The notes beneath the pieces were generated by a model. The model worked only from the letters and a program-made list of their open reading frames with translations, made no database searches and was not told the DNA's origin. The position numbers and the translations under genes are program-made. From the NCBI RefSeq assembly GCF_000300455.3, contig NZ_CP007215.2:2046001-2110000 (forward strand): DNA of 64,000 nt, given 5' to 3'. This document shows positions 26,497-34,213 of this stretch, in pieces. Origin of the DNA: Kosakonia sacchari SP1. GTDB lineage: Bacteria > Pseudomonadota > Gammaproteobacteria > Enterobacterales > Enterobacteriaceae. Every line of letters begins with the position of its first letter. Positions within the stretch are counted from its first letter, which is position 1.

Positions 26497-26995
26497 AATA
26501 CCTTTTATTATGCTGGCTTTATTCTCTTCTCCCAACTTGTTTGCGGAAGGAAATAATACCGAAATTGAATCATTGTGGCGATTCGCAACACAGCTTAAAA
26601 ACACCGTAGGACAAGATGTAAATAAACTTGATGCAATAATTCCTGTGCCGCTCGTACGTGAAGATCAAAATATTGCTGAGCGGTTAAAAGTTGCACCTTT
26701 CTCTATTGAAGGCGGGATAGAAATCACGAAGATGAGCGTTCGCCTTGATCCCGATAATCCGGGTAAGGTTTATATTATTTCTTACGATGTGGCGAATGCT
26801 AATATTTTGTTAGAAGACGTCAGGAAAACCTACCCACAATTAAAGCTAATTGACGTTCCGCACGGGCATTCAAAGGATGAAACTTTCTCCTGGATCACAC
26901 CCGTTGATAAAAACGGTAACGGTATTGGATTTGGTTTCCCATATGCGCAACCCTCTTATTTAAAAAATATGACCCTCCGCAATTTTGTAAATTAA
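26465..26995 (+). CDS. Exported protein of unknown function, candidate orphan immunity
   Basis: A 176-residue protein with a probable signal peptide (residues 1-27, IPFIMLALFSSPNLFAEGN). The ATG at 26465 keeps the complete signal; ATG 26510 would truncate it. The mature part (WRFATQLKNTVGQDVNKLDAI ... DNPGKVYIISYDVANANI ... GNGIGFGFPYAQP) is not recognised. It overlaps the end of the vgrG fragment in another frame. Base use is AT-rich. Its place after a PAAR-like gene and a vgrG remnant suggests a periplasmic immunity protein whose toxin has gone. Confidence 0.5.
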   Translation: MLICQVRHFIKIPFIMLALFSSPNLFAEGNNTEIESLWRFATQLKNTVGQDVNKLDAIIPVPLVREDQNIAERLKVAPFSIEGGIEITKMSVRLDPDNPGKVYIISYDVANANILLEDVRKTYPQLKLIDVPHGHSKDETFSWITPVDKNGNGIGFGFPYAQPSYLKNMTLRNFVN

Positions 26996-27113
26996 CCTGT
27001 CCAATATATCCACAAGGAAGGACCTTTTCGCTATGTCCTGCCAGCTGGCTGGGACCATGCTTAGCGATGCACTTTTTTAGCCTGTGTGTTTTATAGAATT
27101 ATCAGGAGTAGTT

Positions 27114-27368
27114 ATGGCTGGAGTGAACGTTATTCATAAAGAAAAGGGCGATTTCTATATTTTGCAAAGCGACGATAAATATCTTATTTGCATGATATGG
27201 CCCTATAACAGTATGTGGGATGTGCAAAAATGTTTTATTCTCGACAATGCCGAGTTAAGTCGATATGGAGATTTTCATGAAATGGTCTCGTTAGCAAAAG
27301 ATATGCGCGACAATTATGATAAATACAAACATCGTGAAGTCCCGGTTCCTGAGTTTAAAGTGCGTTAG
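27114..27368 (+). CDS. Small protein of unknown function (84 residues)
   Basis: The ATG at 27114 has AGGAG 5 bases before it; a GTG at 27084 has none. The product is soluble without signal peptide (NVIHKEKGDFYILQSDDKYLICMIWPYNSMWDV ... YGDFHEMVSLAKDMRDNYDKY), with beta strands first and helices after. Family not recognised. It stands alone between two exported candidates and could be a cytoplasmic immunity protein. Confidence 0.5.
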   Translation: MAGVNVIHKEKGDFYILQSDDKYLICMIWPYNSMWDVQKCFILDNAELSRYGDFHEMVSLAKDMRDNYDKYKHREVPVPEFKVR

Positions 27369-27388
27369 AACGGATGTGAATTAAATCT

Positions 27389-28162
27389 ATGCGAAATGTT
27401 TTTTTTGGCAAAGTGCTTTTGTCGATCCTTTTTGTTTGCTTGTTCTCTTTTTTCTCATTTGACGCTTCTGCGGGTATTGATATTAACCGTTTTGACAAGC
27501 TCGAAACCGTCGGAAATATCACCGCAGATAAGCAGGTGCAGGCGTCGTTAAAAAAAGTATTAGGGCCGAATTACGCTGCGTTTACAGGTAATTTCGATGT
27601 CTATGGCGAACCGCGACACACTGCGGATGGCGGGTTATTCGTTGAAGGCTGGCTGAAAGATCTCTATCTGGAAAATGCCTCCGCATTTGTTATTTATCCG
27701 GATGGCAGGCTTTCTGCCGCATGGGTAATGCCAACGGCATCGGTTGCTCACTATAAAAGCAACACAGGCGAAAAACGCATTCCTGACGCGCTGCAACAAT
27801 GGGTTAGCCGCTTTCAGGACGTGTCGTTTAACACGCCAACGGTTAGTCTAACGGCTGAGACCTTCGTCGATTTTTTTGAAACCCCTAAATTTAAGATAAA
27901 GGTTGTCACGGTGTGTGGTAACGGCGCGAATTGTGACGAAGCAACGTACTACGGCGTGCGTAAAAATGATCGGGCCGAAGTCAATTTGCACGGTTTTGCG
28001 GTGCGAAAATCTTGCGATCAGTCAATCTGCCCTGTTATTACCTACACCTTTAAAAACGGCACCACTACCTATCTCCTGAGTAAAATTGATAACAGCTTAA
28101 CTGTGATACAAAACAATAAAATCCTCCTTGATGAAAAAGGTATCTGGAAAGCACATGAGTAG
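27389..28162 (+). CDS. Exported protein with C-terminal domain shared with the 28577 gene
   Basis: A 257-residue protein with a signal peptide (about 1-28, LFSFFSFDASAG). The middle (FTGNFDVYGEPRHTADGGLFVEGWLKDLYLENA) is unknown. The last ~90 residues (VTVCGNGANCDEATYYGVRKNDRA then LHG ... YTFKNGTTTYLLSKIDNSL ... LLDEKGIWK) match the end of the 28577 protein (NCGAFTTPCDDLLYTGARNRDS then LHG ... FRNGDVLYLVDYNPPKL ... LVNQAGNWLK). Two CxxxxxC pairs may form disulfides. A periplasmic binding or immunity role is likely. Confidence 0.55.
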   Translation: MRNVFFGKVLLSILFVCLFSFFSFDASAGIDINRFDKLETVGNITADKQVQASLKKVLGPNYAAFTGNFDVYGEPRHTADGGLFVEGWLKDLYLENASAFVIYPDGRLSAAWVMPTASVAHYKSNTGEKRIPDALQQWVSRFQDVSFNTPTVSLTAETFVDFFETPKFKIKVVTVCGNGANCDEATYYGVRKNDRAEVNLHGFAVRKSCDQSICPVITYTFKNGTTTYLLSKIDNSLTVIQNNKILLDEKGIWKAHE

Positions 28163-28302
28163 ATTCGCATGCCATGTCCCCGTGCGTTCCAAAGGCTCAG
28201 GTAATAGTGCTGCAATACAGAGATGCGTTGATGGCGTTATCGAGGGTAATTATTTCAGCCATCAGCTTTTTTCTACTGAATTAACCGAATGAGAAAATAC
28301 GC

Positions 28303-28530
28303 ATGAATCTGTTAACCCGTGAAGAGGGCGAAGCGTTACTGCTCAAATTTTTCACCAGAGCGCTCAAAAATCCCTCAGATGTTGAAACATTAATGGCATT
28401 GGCCAGAGAACACCCCTCGACCATTCCCATGAAAGGGATTATCTACCAGTACGATCGCATGGAAAAAAACGTGTTATCGAAAGCGGATTTTGACGACCTC
28501 TCGACACTGATGTTCTTTTACGGGCCTTAA
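28303..28530 (+). CDS. Small protein of unknown function (75 residues)
   Basis: A short helical cytoplasmic protein (NLLTREEGEALLLKFFTRAL, VETLMALAREHPSTIPMKG, DFDDLSTLMFFYGP). The ribosome site is weak (GAGAAAATACGC). The coding-like codon use and its place between two genes with a shared C-terminal domain support it. No family is recognised. Confidence 0.45.
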   Translation: MNLLTREEGEALLLKFFTRALKNPSDVETLMALAREHPSTIPMKGIIYQYDRMEKNVLSKADFDDLSTLMFFYGP

Positions 28531-28576
28531 GAATCAACTTATTTTCTGTGATGCTGAAAAGGAACAGACGCACATT

Positions 28577-29293
28577 ATGTACGCTATTCATCCAACTCCT
28601 CCGCGGCTTTACTTTGTCGTTGCGAGCTTTTTGCTCTCCTGTTGCGCCAGCGCCGCGTCGGCAGCTGATTTTTCCGGGCAGTGGCACGGCAGTGAAAGCA
28701 ATGAATCCACATTAACGCTGAAATTATCCCAGCAGAATAACAAACTTACTGGCTCGTATTGCTTTATTACTCAGCGCGGCAACCGCATTGATTGCCCGGA
28801 TGAACAGCAGGATAACCTGCGCGGCGAGGTTAAAAATAATACCGCTATCGTTACGTTTGATTCGAGCTTCGGCGGTAAAAACGGCAAAGCCACGTTGGTT
28901 ATTAATGATGACAAACTGGCGTGGCATCTGACGCAACCGCCTGAACACGGTGATTATTACGCGCCGGAAAATTACGCGCTGGTTAAAGAGCGTGTTCACG
29001 CTGGCGCGACAACGAAAATTATCCGCACCGATAATTTTATGATTGCGATCCGCAATAATTGCGGCGCGTTCACCACGCCTTGCGATGATCTGCTTTATAC
29101 CGGCGCGCGAAACCGCGACAGCCAGCAGATTAGCCTGCACGGTAAAACGCGGCTGGATAATGAAAACCGCGTAATAGGCGCAGAATTCCGTAATGGCGAT
29201 GTGCTTTATCTTGTCGATTACAACCCGCCGAAACTGGTGGTGACGCAGGCAGGTAAAACGCTTGTCAACCAGGCGGGCAACTGGCTTAAATAG
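28577..29293 (+). CDS. Exported lipocalin-like protein sharing a C-terminal domain with the 27389 gene
   Basis: A 238-residue protein with a signal peptide (about 1-30, SCCASAASAAD). The next ~110 residues read as a small beta barrel (DFSGQWHGSESNESTLTLKLSQQNNKLTGSYCF), in the style of lysozyme-inhibitor or lipocalin folds. The final ~90 residues match those of the 27389 protein. GGAA lies upstream. Two immunity-type proteins with different front halves but the same end point to domain shuffling. Target unknown. Confidence 0.55.
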   Translation: MYAIHPTPPRLYFVVASFLLSCCASAASAADFSGQWHGSESNESTLTLKLSQQNNKLTGSYCFITQRGNRIDCPDEQQDNLRGEVKNNTAIVTFDSSFGGKNGKATLVINDDKLAWHLTQPPEHGDYYAPENYALVKERVHAGATTKIIRTDNFMIAIRNNCGAFTTPCDDLLYTGARNRDSQQISLHGKTRLDNENRVIGAEFRNGDVLYLVDYNPPKLVVTQAGKTLVNQAGNWLK

Positions 29294-29323
29294 CGCTTCT
29301 TTTGACTCACTATGGAAAGGTTA

Positions 29324-29842
29324 ATGCGTCGAATATTCCCCGTTTTTGCGCTGCTGTTTGCTTTTTCTGCCCAGGCGGCGCAAACGCCGCTGACGGAAAA
29401 TGACTTCACCGTGGAAATCAATAAACAGGCTATCACCCTGGGGCAGGAGTGGGATCGCAATCTAATGGCGGCTCTCGGGAAACAAGCCAGCGAAGATTTC
29501 GTCGGTGAAGTGCCATTTGGCGAGGAAAACTATAAATTTTACCGCCACATTTTTGCGGGTTTTGATATCTACAGCGCCAATATCAACTGGCAGCAACGCG
29601 GCAAAAGCGTCGACAGTTACCTCATCGGGCAGATAACGCTGCATTCTCCCGCATTGCATACCGCGCGTGGTGTAGCGCCCGGCGATGCGAAACAGCGTGT
29701 GATTGAGCAGTATGGCGCGGGTGAAACCGATAACAGCGATGGCGAAGAGTGGATTATGTATTCACTGGCGCACAAAAATATCGCTTTCGATGTCACCGGC
29801 GGCAAAGTGCAGGTCATTAATATCAGCACTGGGAATGACTGA
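29324..29842 (+). CDS. Exported protein of unknown function
   Basis: The ATG at 29324 (MRRIFPVFALLFAFSAQAAQ) has AAGG before it; the ATG at 29312 would precede the signal peptide. The product is 172 residues with cleavage expected after AQA. The mature part has QITLHSPALHTARGVAPGDAKQRVIEQYG, a pattern (starting GV.pGD....V...YG) seen in several small secreted families. It follows the 28577 gene by 30 bases, so they are probably co-transcribed. Function unknown; candidate immunity protein. Confidence 0.52.
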   Translation: MRRIFPVFALLFAFSAQAAQTPLTENDFTVEINKQAITLGQEWDRNLMAALGKQASEDFVGEVPFGEENYKFYRHIFAGFDIYSANINWQQRGKSVDSYLIGQITLHSPALHTARGVAPGDAKQRVIEQYGAGETDNSDGEEWIMYSLAHKNIAFDVTGGKVQVINISTGND

Positions 29843-29883
29843 ACGGGCGACCTGAATGATCAACTTTCCGGCGGGTGACGACG

Positions 29884-30258
29884 ATGAAAATCGACAAGTT
29901 CATTAAGAAACGCGTAATGCTGCACGATGGCCTGGAAACGCGCTTTTTTAATCAACATGCCGAATTGATTTGTCCGCGTTGCCAGCAGCCAATTGAGCCG
30001 GATCTCTACCAGAGCGGGGATTTTGCCCGGCTACCAGAGCATATCCAGGCCGCAGTGGCGGCAAGAATCAAAGCCATTACTTTCAATCCTGAGGCTTATA
30101 CGCGTTACTCTGCGCCAGAGGGTTCGCTTCTTTGCTCTGCGCATAGCTGTGAAGACGGGCAGGGGAAAACGCTGGTTATCTTCAGTTATAAAGAGCAGCA
30201 GCCTGCCCGTTACATTGCCACGCTTTATGCGCTGCTGGTGGTTAGCGATTATGAATAA
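29884..30258 (+). CDS. Cytoplasmic protein with CxxC zinc-ribbon-like motif, unknown function
   Basis: The ATG at 29884 gives 124 residues; a GTG at 29875 would add three. A CPRC motif (LICPRCQQPIEPD) and a later SLLCSAHSC could bind one zinc. The end (GKTLVIFSYKEQQPARYIATLYALLVVSDYE) is beta-helical in character. No signal peptide. It is the last gene before a strong two-way terminator and closes the island. Family not recognised. Confidence 0.5.
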   Translation: MKIDKFIKKRVMLHDGLETRFFNQHAELICPRCQQPIEPDLYQSGDFARLPEHIQAAVAARIKAITFNPEAYTRYSAPEGSLLCSAHSCEDGQGKTLVIFSYKEQQPARYIATLYALLVVSDYE

Positions 30259-30320
30259 CGCGCGGCGGAAAGCATTGCAGTATCTAAAACTCGTAACCAC
30301 CCGCTGATATTCGCGCAATA

Positions 30321-30354
30321 AAAACCCCCGGTCGGACACTCCGCCGGGGGTTTT
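30321..30354. terminator. Bidirectional terminator between the T6SS island and fumarase
   Basis: AAAACCCCCGG (30321-30331) pairs perfectly with CCGGGGGTTTT (30344-30354). T-runs lie on both sides, so it can stop the plus-strand island genes and the minus-strand fumarase gene. Confidence 0.9.
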
Positions 30355-30364
30355 CACATCTTAC

Positions 30365-32014
30365 TTAACGCTGGTTACAGCCGGCGCACTGTTTGTTCTG
30401 GATCTGCTGGAAGAAGTCGTTACCTTTGTCATCCACCAGAATGAACGCCGGGAAGTTCTCCACTTCAATTTTCCAGATCGCTTCCATACCCAGTTCCGGG
30501 TAAGCCACGCATTCGAGGCTCTTAATACTCTGCTGCGCCAGTACGGCAGCCGGGCCGCCAATACTCCCCAGGTAGAAACCGCCGTGTTTGGCACAGGCAT
30601 CGGTCACTTGCTGGCTGCGGTTGCCTTTTGCCAGCATGATCATGCTCGCGCCGTGCGATTGCAGCAGATCCACGTAGGAGTCCATACGCCCGGCGGTGGT
30701 TGGGCCAAGCGAACCGGAAGCATAACCTTCTGGCGTTTTTGCCGGGCCGGCGTAGTAGATCGGATGATCTTTCACGTACTGCGGCAGCTCTTCGCCGTTA
30801 TCAATCAGCTCTTTCAGCTTCGCGTGGGCAATATCGCGCGCCACGATAATTGTGCCGTTCAGCGAAACGCGGGTTGATACCGGGAACGCGGAAAGCTGGG
30901 CGAGGATCGCTTTCATCGGCTGGTTGAGGTCGATTTTCGCCACATCGCCTTCACCCTGCTGGCGCAGCTCTTCCGGAATATACTGCCCCGGATTGTGCTC
31001 CATCTTCTCGATCCAGATGCCTTCGCGGTTGATCTTCGCTTTGATATTACGGTCGGCGGAGCAGGAGACGCCCATGCCGATAGGGCAGGAGGCACCGTGG
31101 CGCGGCAGGCGGATCACGCGGATATCGTGAGCAAAATATTTACCGCCGAACTGCGCACCAAGGCCAAGGTTCTGCGCTTCTTGCATTAATTCCTGTTCCA
31201 GTTGAACATCGCGGAACGCCTGACCATGCTCGTTACCTTCAGTCGGCAGACCATCGTAGTAGCGGGTGGAGGCCAGTTTCACCGTTTTCAGCGTTGATTC
31301 AGCCGACGTACCGCCAATCACAAACGCGATATGGTAAGGCGGACAAGCTGCCGTACCGAGAGTACGCATCTTCTCAACCAGGTAGTTTTTCAGCTTCGCC
31401 GGGGTAATCAGTGCTTTAGTTTCCTGGTAGAGATAGGTCTTGTTCGCTGAACCGCCGCCTTTGGCGATGCACAGGAATTTATACTCGTCACCGTCCACGC
31501 TGTAGAGATCGATCTGTGCCGGCAGGTTAGTGCCGGTGTTGACCTCTTTATACATATCCAGCGGCGCATTCTGCGAATAACGCAGGTTGTCTTCGGTGTA
31601 GGTGTTGTACACACCACGCGCCAGTGCGGCTTCGTCGCCGCCGCCGGTCCACACGCGCTGACCTTTTTTACCCATGATAATTGCCGTGCCGGTGTCCTGG
31701 CAGGTCGGCAACACACCTTTGGCGGCGATTTCTGAGTTACGCAGGAATTGCAGAGCAACGTATTTGTCGTTTTCGCTCGCTTGCGGGTCATGCAGAATGG
31801 CGGCAACCTGCTGCTGGTGGGAAGGACGCAGCATAAAGGAGGCGTCATGGAACGCACGTTGCGCCAGCAGCGTCAGCGCCTCCGGCTCGACTTTCAATAC
31901 TTGCTGGCCGTCGAAGTCGGCAACAGAGACATATTCACGGCTCAGCAGATAATATTCCGTATCGTCTTTCGCCAGCGGGAACGGGTCCTGATAAACAAAG
32001 GGTTTGTTCGACAT
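30365..32014 (-). CDS. fumA: Class I (4Fe-4S) fumarate hydratase
   Basis: A 549-residue enzyme that interconverts fumarate and malate. The three cluster cysteines are present: C105 (LPTCQDTG), then ACPPYHIA and ASCPIGMG. Length and sequence match FumA/FumB of E. coli over the whole chain. It lies behind a dicarboxylate-type transporter on the same strand and opposite a fumarate reductase, so it probably feeds malate-derived fumarate to the anaerobic reductase, like FumB. The paralogue name is therefore uncertain; fumB-type use is likely. GGAG precedes its ATG. Confidence 0.93.
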   Translation of the reverse strand: MSNKPFVYQDPFPLAKDDTEYYLLSREYVSVADFDGQQVLKVEPEALTLLAQRAFHDASFMLRPSHQQQVAAILHDPQASENDKYVALQFLRNSEIAAKGVLPTCQDTGTAIIMGKKGQRVWTGGGDEAALARGVYNTYTEDNLRYSQNAPLDMYKEVNTGTNLPAQIDLYSVDGDEYKFLCIAKGGGSANKTYLYQETKALITPAKLKNYLVEKMRTLGTAACPPYHIAFVIGGTSAESTLKTVKLASTRYYDGLPTEGNEHGQAFRDVQLEQELMQEAQNLGLGAQFGGKYFAHDIRVIRLPRHGASCPIGMGVSCSADRNIKAKINREGIWIEKMEHNPGQYIPEELRQQGEGDVAKIDLNQPMKAILAQLSAFPVSTRVSLNGTIIVARDIAHAKLKELIDNGEELPQYVKDHPIYYAGPAKTPEGYASGSLGPTTAGRMDSYVDLLQSHGASMIMLAKGNRSQQVTDACAKHGGFYLGSIGGPAAVLAQQSIKSLECVAYPELGMEAIWKIEVENFPAFILVDDKGNDFFQQIQNKQCAGCNQR

Positions 32015-32033
32015 AGCTCTTTACTCCATAAAA

Positions 32034-32060
32034 ATAAAACCGCCGGGAATGCCCGGCGGT
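32034..32060 (-). terminator. Terminator/attenuator between the transporter and fumarase genes
   Basis: On the minus strand CCGCCGGG-CATT-CCCGGCGG is followed by TTTTATTTTTA. It can end the transporter transcript, or reduce read-through into fumarase 20 bases later. Confidence 0.75.
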
Positions 32061-32066
32061 TACGAA

Positions 32067-33587
32067 TCAGAACATCATGGTGATCCACGGATAACCAATC
32101 AACAGCAGGGCGGCCAGGAAGATTGCACCGAAGATGGTGCCCAGACGCCAGTAATCTTTGGTCGGCAGGTAGCCGCTACCGTAGTAAATCGGGCTTGGGC
32201 CAGTACCGTACGGGGTGATGATGCCCATCACGCCGAGCGAAGTACACAGCACCAGAACCACCACTTCCATATTGATGCCAGGAATTGTCGCGGCGATGGT
32301 CAGCATTGCAGGCAGCAGCGCCGTGGTGTGCGCGGTGGTGCTGGCGAACAGATAGTGCAGCAGGTAGAACGCCAGCAGCAGGGCGATGGTCGCCATCCCC
32401 GGAGAGATACCGCTCATCAGCAGGCCACCTTCTTTACCCAACCAGGCGATAAAGCCGGTGGTGGAGAGGCCATCGGCCAGCGCAACCAACGTGGCGAACC
32501 AGACGAAGGTGTTCCATGCCGGTTTGTTGCTGGTAATGTCGTTCCAGGTTAACACGCCGGTCCACAGCATCAGCACGACCACCAGCAGAGCGGCAAGCGC
32601 AGGTTCGATAAAGTCGGCGGCGAAGATCCACATCAGCAGCGCACAGCAGACAAACACCAGCAACAGGATTTCATTGCGTGACATTCTGCCCAGTTTTTCC
32701 AGCTCGCGGCTGGCCCACAGCGGCACCTCGTCATTGATTTTCACTTCTGGCGGATAGAACCAGTAAGCCAGTAGCGGCATGGTCAGAATCAACAGCACGC
32801 CCAGCGGCAGGAAGGCGATAAACCAGCTGCCCCAGGAGATGTTAATGCCAACGGTGCTTTTCACCAGCGCCAGCGCCAGCAGGTTCGGTGCCAGTGCGGA
32901 AAGGAACATAGAACTGGTGATACAGGCTGCGGTAATCGCTACCCACATCAGATAAGAACCGATACGGCGCGCGCTTGGATCGTTCGGTTTGGAACCGTAC
33001 AGCGGCGGCAGGTTGGCGATAATCGGGTAGATTGTCCCGCCGCTGCGCGCGGTGTTTGACGGTGTGAACGGGGCCAGCAGCAGGTCGGCGAACGTAATGG
33101 CGTAACCGAGCGTCAGGCTGCGGCGGCCAAGATACTTCACCAGAATCAGCGCCAGGCGGCGACCAAACTGGGTTTTATCGTAACCGGCGGCAAACATAAA
33201 CGCGCCGAAGATAAGCCACACGGTGGAGTTACCGAAACCGCTCACCGCCCATTTAAAGGACTGTCCGGCAAGTTTGAATTTCGGGTCGGCCAGTTGTTCC
33301 GGGCTGAATAACAGCCACTGGCTACACAGCGCGATAACTACTACGCCGGTCATGCCGATAACCGCACCCGGCAGGGGTTCGAAAATCAGGCCGACAATCA
33401 CGCCAACGAAGATAGCAAAGTAGTGCCAGGCAAACGGCGGTAAACCTTCCGGCACCGGGACAAACAGCAGAAGCACTGCCACGATAATCGGCAACGCCAT
33501 CATTATCAGGCGGTTTTTATTTCCGGCTTTTGCACTGGCTGCAGGAGCAGACGGTGGGGTTGTTGTTTTCTCTGTCATAGTGAGCAT
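32067..33587 (-). CDS. DASS-family C4-dicarboxylate/citrate-type anion transporter (CitT/TtdT-like)
   Basis: A 506-residue membrane protein with about 12-14 hydrophobic segments. Signature blocks of the SLC13/DASS family are present: SGFGNSTVWLIFGAFMFA, LLLAPFTPSNTARSGGTIYP (the SNT motif) and TTAHTTALLPAML, plus GIITPYGTGPSPIYYGSGY. Bacterial relatives exchange succinate for citrate, tartrate or other C4/C6 acids. With fumarase and fumarate reductase nearby, uptake of malate or a related acid in exchange for succinate is the best guess. A second start lies 9 bases in (33578). Confidence 0.88.
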   Translation of the reverse strand: MLTMTEKTTTPPSAPAASAKAGNKNRLIMMALPIIVAVLLLFVPVPEGLPPFAWHYFAIFVGVIVGLIFEPLPGAVIGMTGVVVIALCSQWLLFSPEQLADPKFKLAGQSFKWAVSGFGNSTVWLIFGAFMFAAGYDKTQFGRRLALILVKYLGRRSLTLGYAITFADLLLAPFTPSNTARSGGTIYPIIANLPPLYGSKPNDPSARRIGSYLMWVAITAACITSSMFLSALAPNLLALALVKSTVGINISWGSWFIAFLPLGVLLILTMPLLAYWFYPPEVKINDEVPLWASRELEKLGRMSRNEILLLVFVCCALLMWIFAADFIEPALAALLVVVLMLWTGVLTWNDITSNKPAWNTFVWFATLVALADGLSTTGFIAWLGKEGGLLMSGISPGMATIALLLAFYLLHYLFASTTAHTTALLPAMLTIAATIPGINMEVVVLVLCTSLGVMGIITPYGTGPSPIYYGSGYLPTKDYWRLGTIFGAIFLAALLLIGYPWITMMF

Positions 33588-34213
33588 CTACAAGTAGTTA
33601 AAAATTCGGTCATGCGCGGAAAGTGAATCTCTGATTATTTTAGTTTCAAAAGTTACTTTAATTTTTTATTGAGACTTTTCACATTCTGGCATGTGTTGTT
33701 TAACGCAAATTCAATCGCATTAAATAAAAATCTGAGCGTATTTATATATTGCTCTTCCATTGGTGAATACTCTTGATTGAGATCAAGAAAACGAAACGAA
33801 CGGCACTTTTTTTAATAGAATGAATACCCACAGAGTATTATGTGGTTAATTTCACAAAATTGCCGCAAATGTTAAAAAATGGTGCTGATAATAACTCTCA
33901 TTAACGAGGTTTTTCTTTTAACTATATAATATTTATCTTTTTTATTATTCGAATAAAGCTGGAAAGGAAAAGTGTGAAGTAATCGCAATGTTACCGGTAA
34001 TTAAAGCCATGTGAATGCGATATTTAAAAATGATAATACACTGGAGGTAGCTCTGTTATTAGGGTGGTTAAATAGTTTTATAACTAACGTAATTAATTTG
34101 GTAATTAAAATTCACGGTATATTAAATACACGACATCAGGATTAAAAAACAGAACGAAAAATAAATCCGTCACCGAATTCAAAGTTTTTAATTTTTAGAT
34201 TTGGAGTTTAATT
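33588..34213. promoter_or_regulatory. Divergent promoter region with a perfect FNR box
   Basis: This 626-bp gap is AT-rich and has no gene. TTGAT-TGAG-ATCAA at 33773-33786 is a perfect FNR site. On the plus side TTTAAT at 33811-33816 is correctly placed as -10 for a class II FNR promoter; on the minus side TATATA at 33743-33748 is at the mirror distance. Both units are probably induced without oxygen. The plus-strand leader to the reductase is then about 390 bases long, and another TATAAT lies at about 33926. DcuR sites are likely but I cannot define them. Confidence 0.75.
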
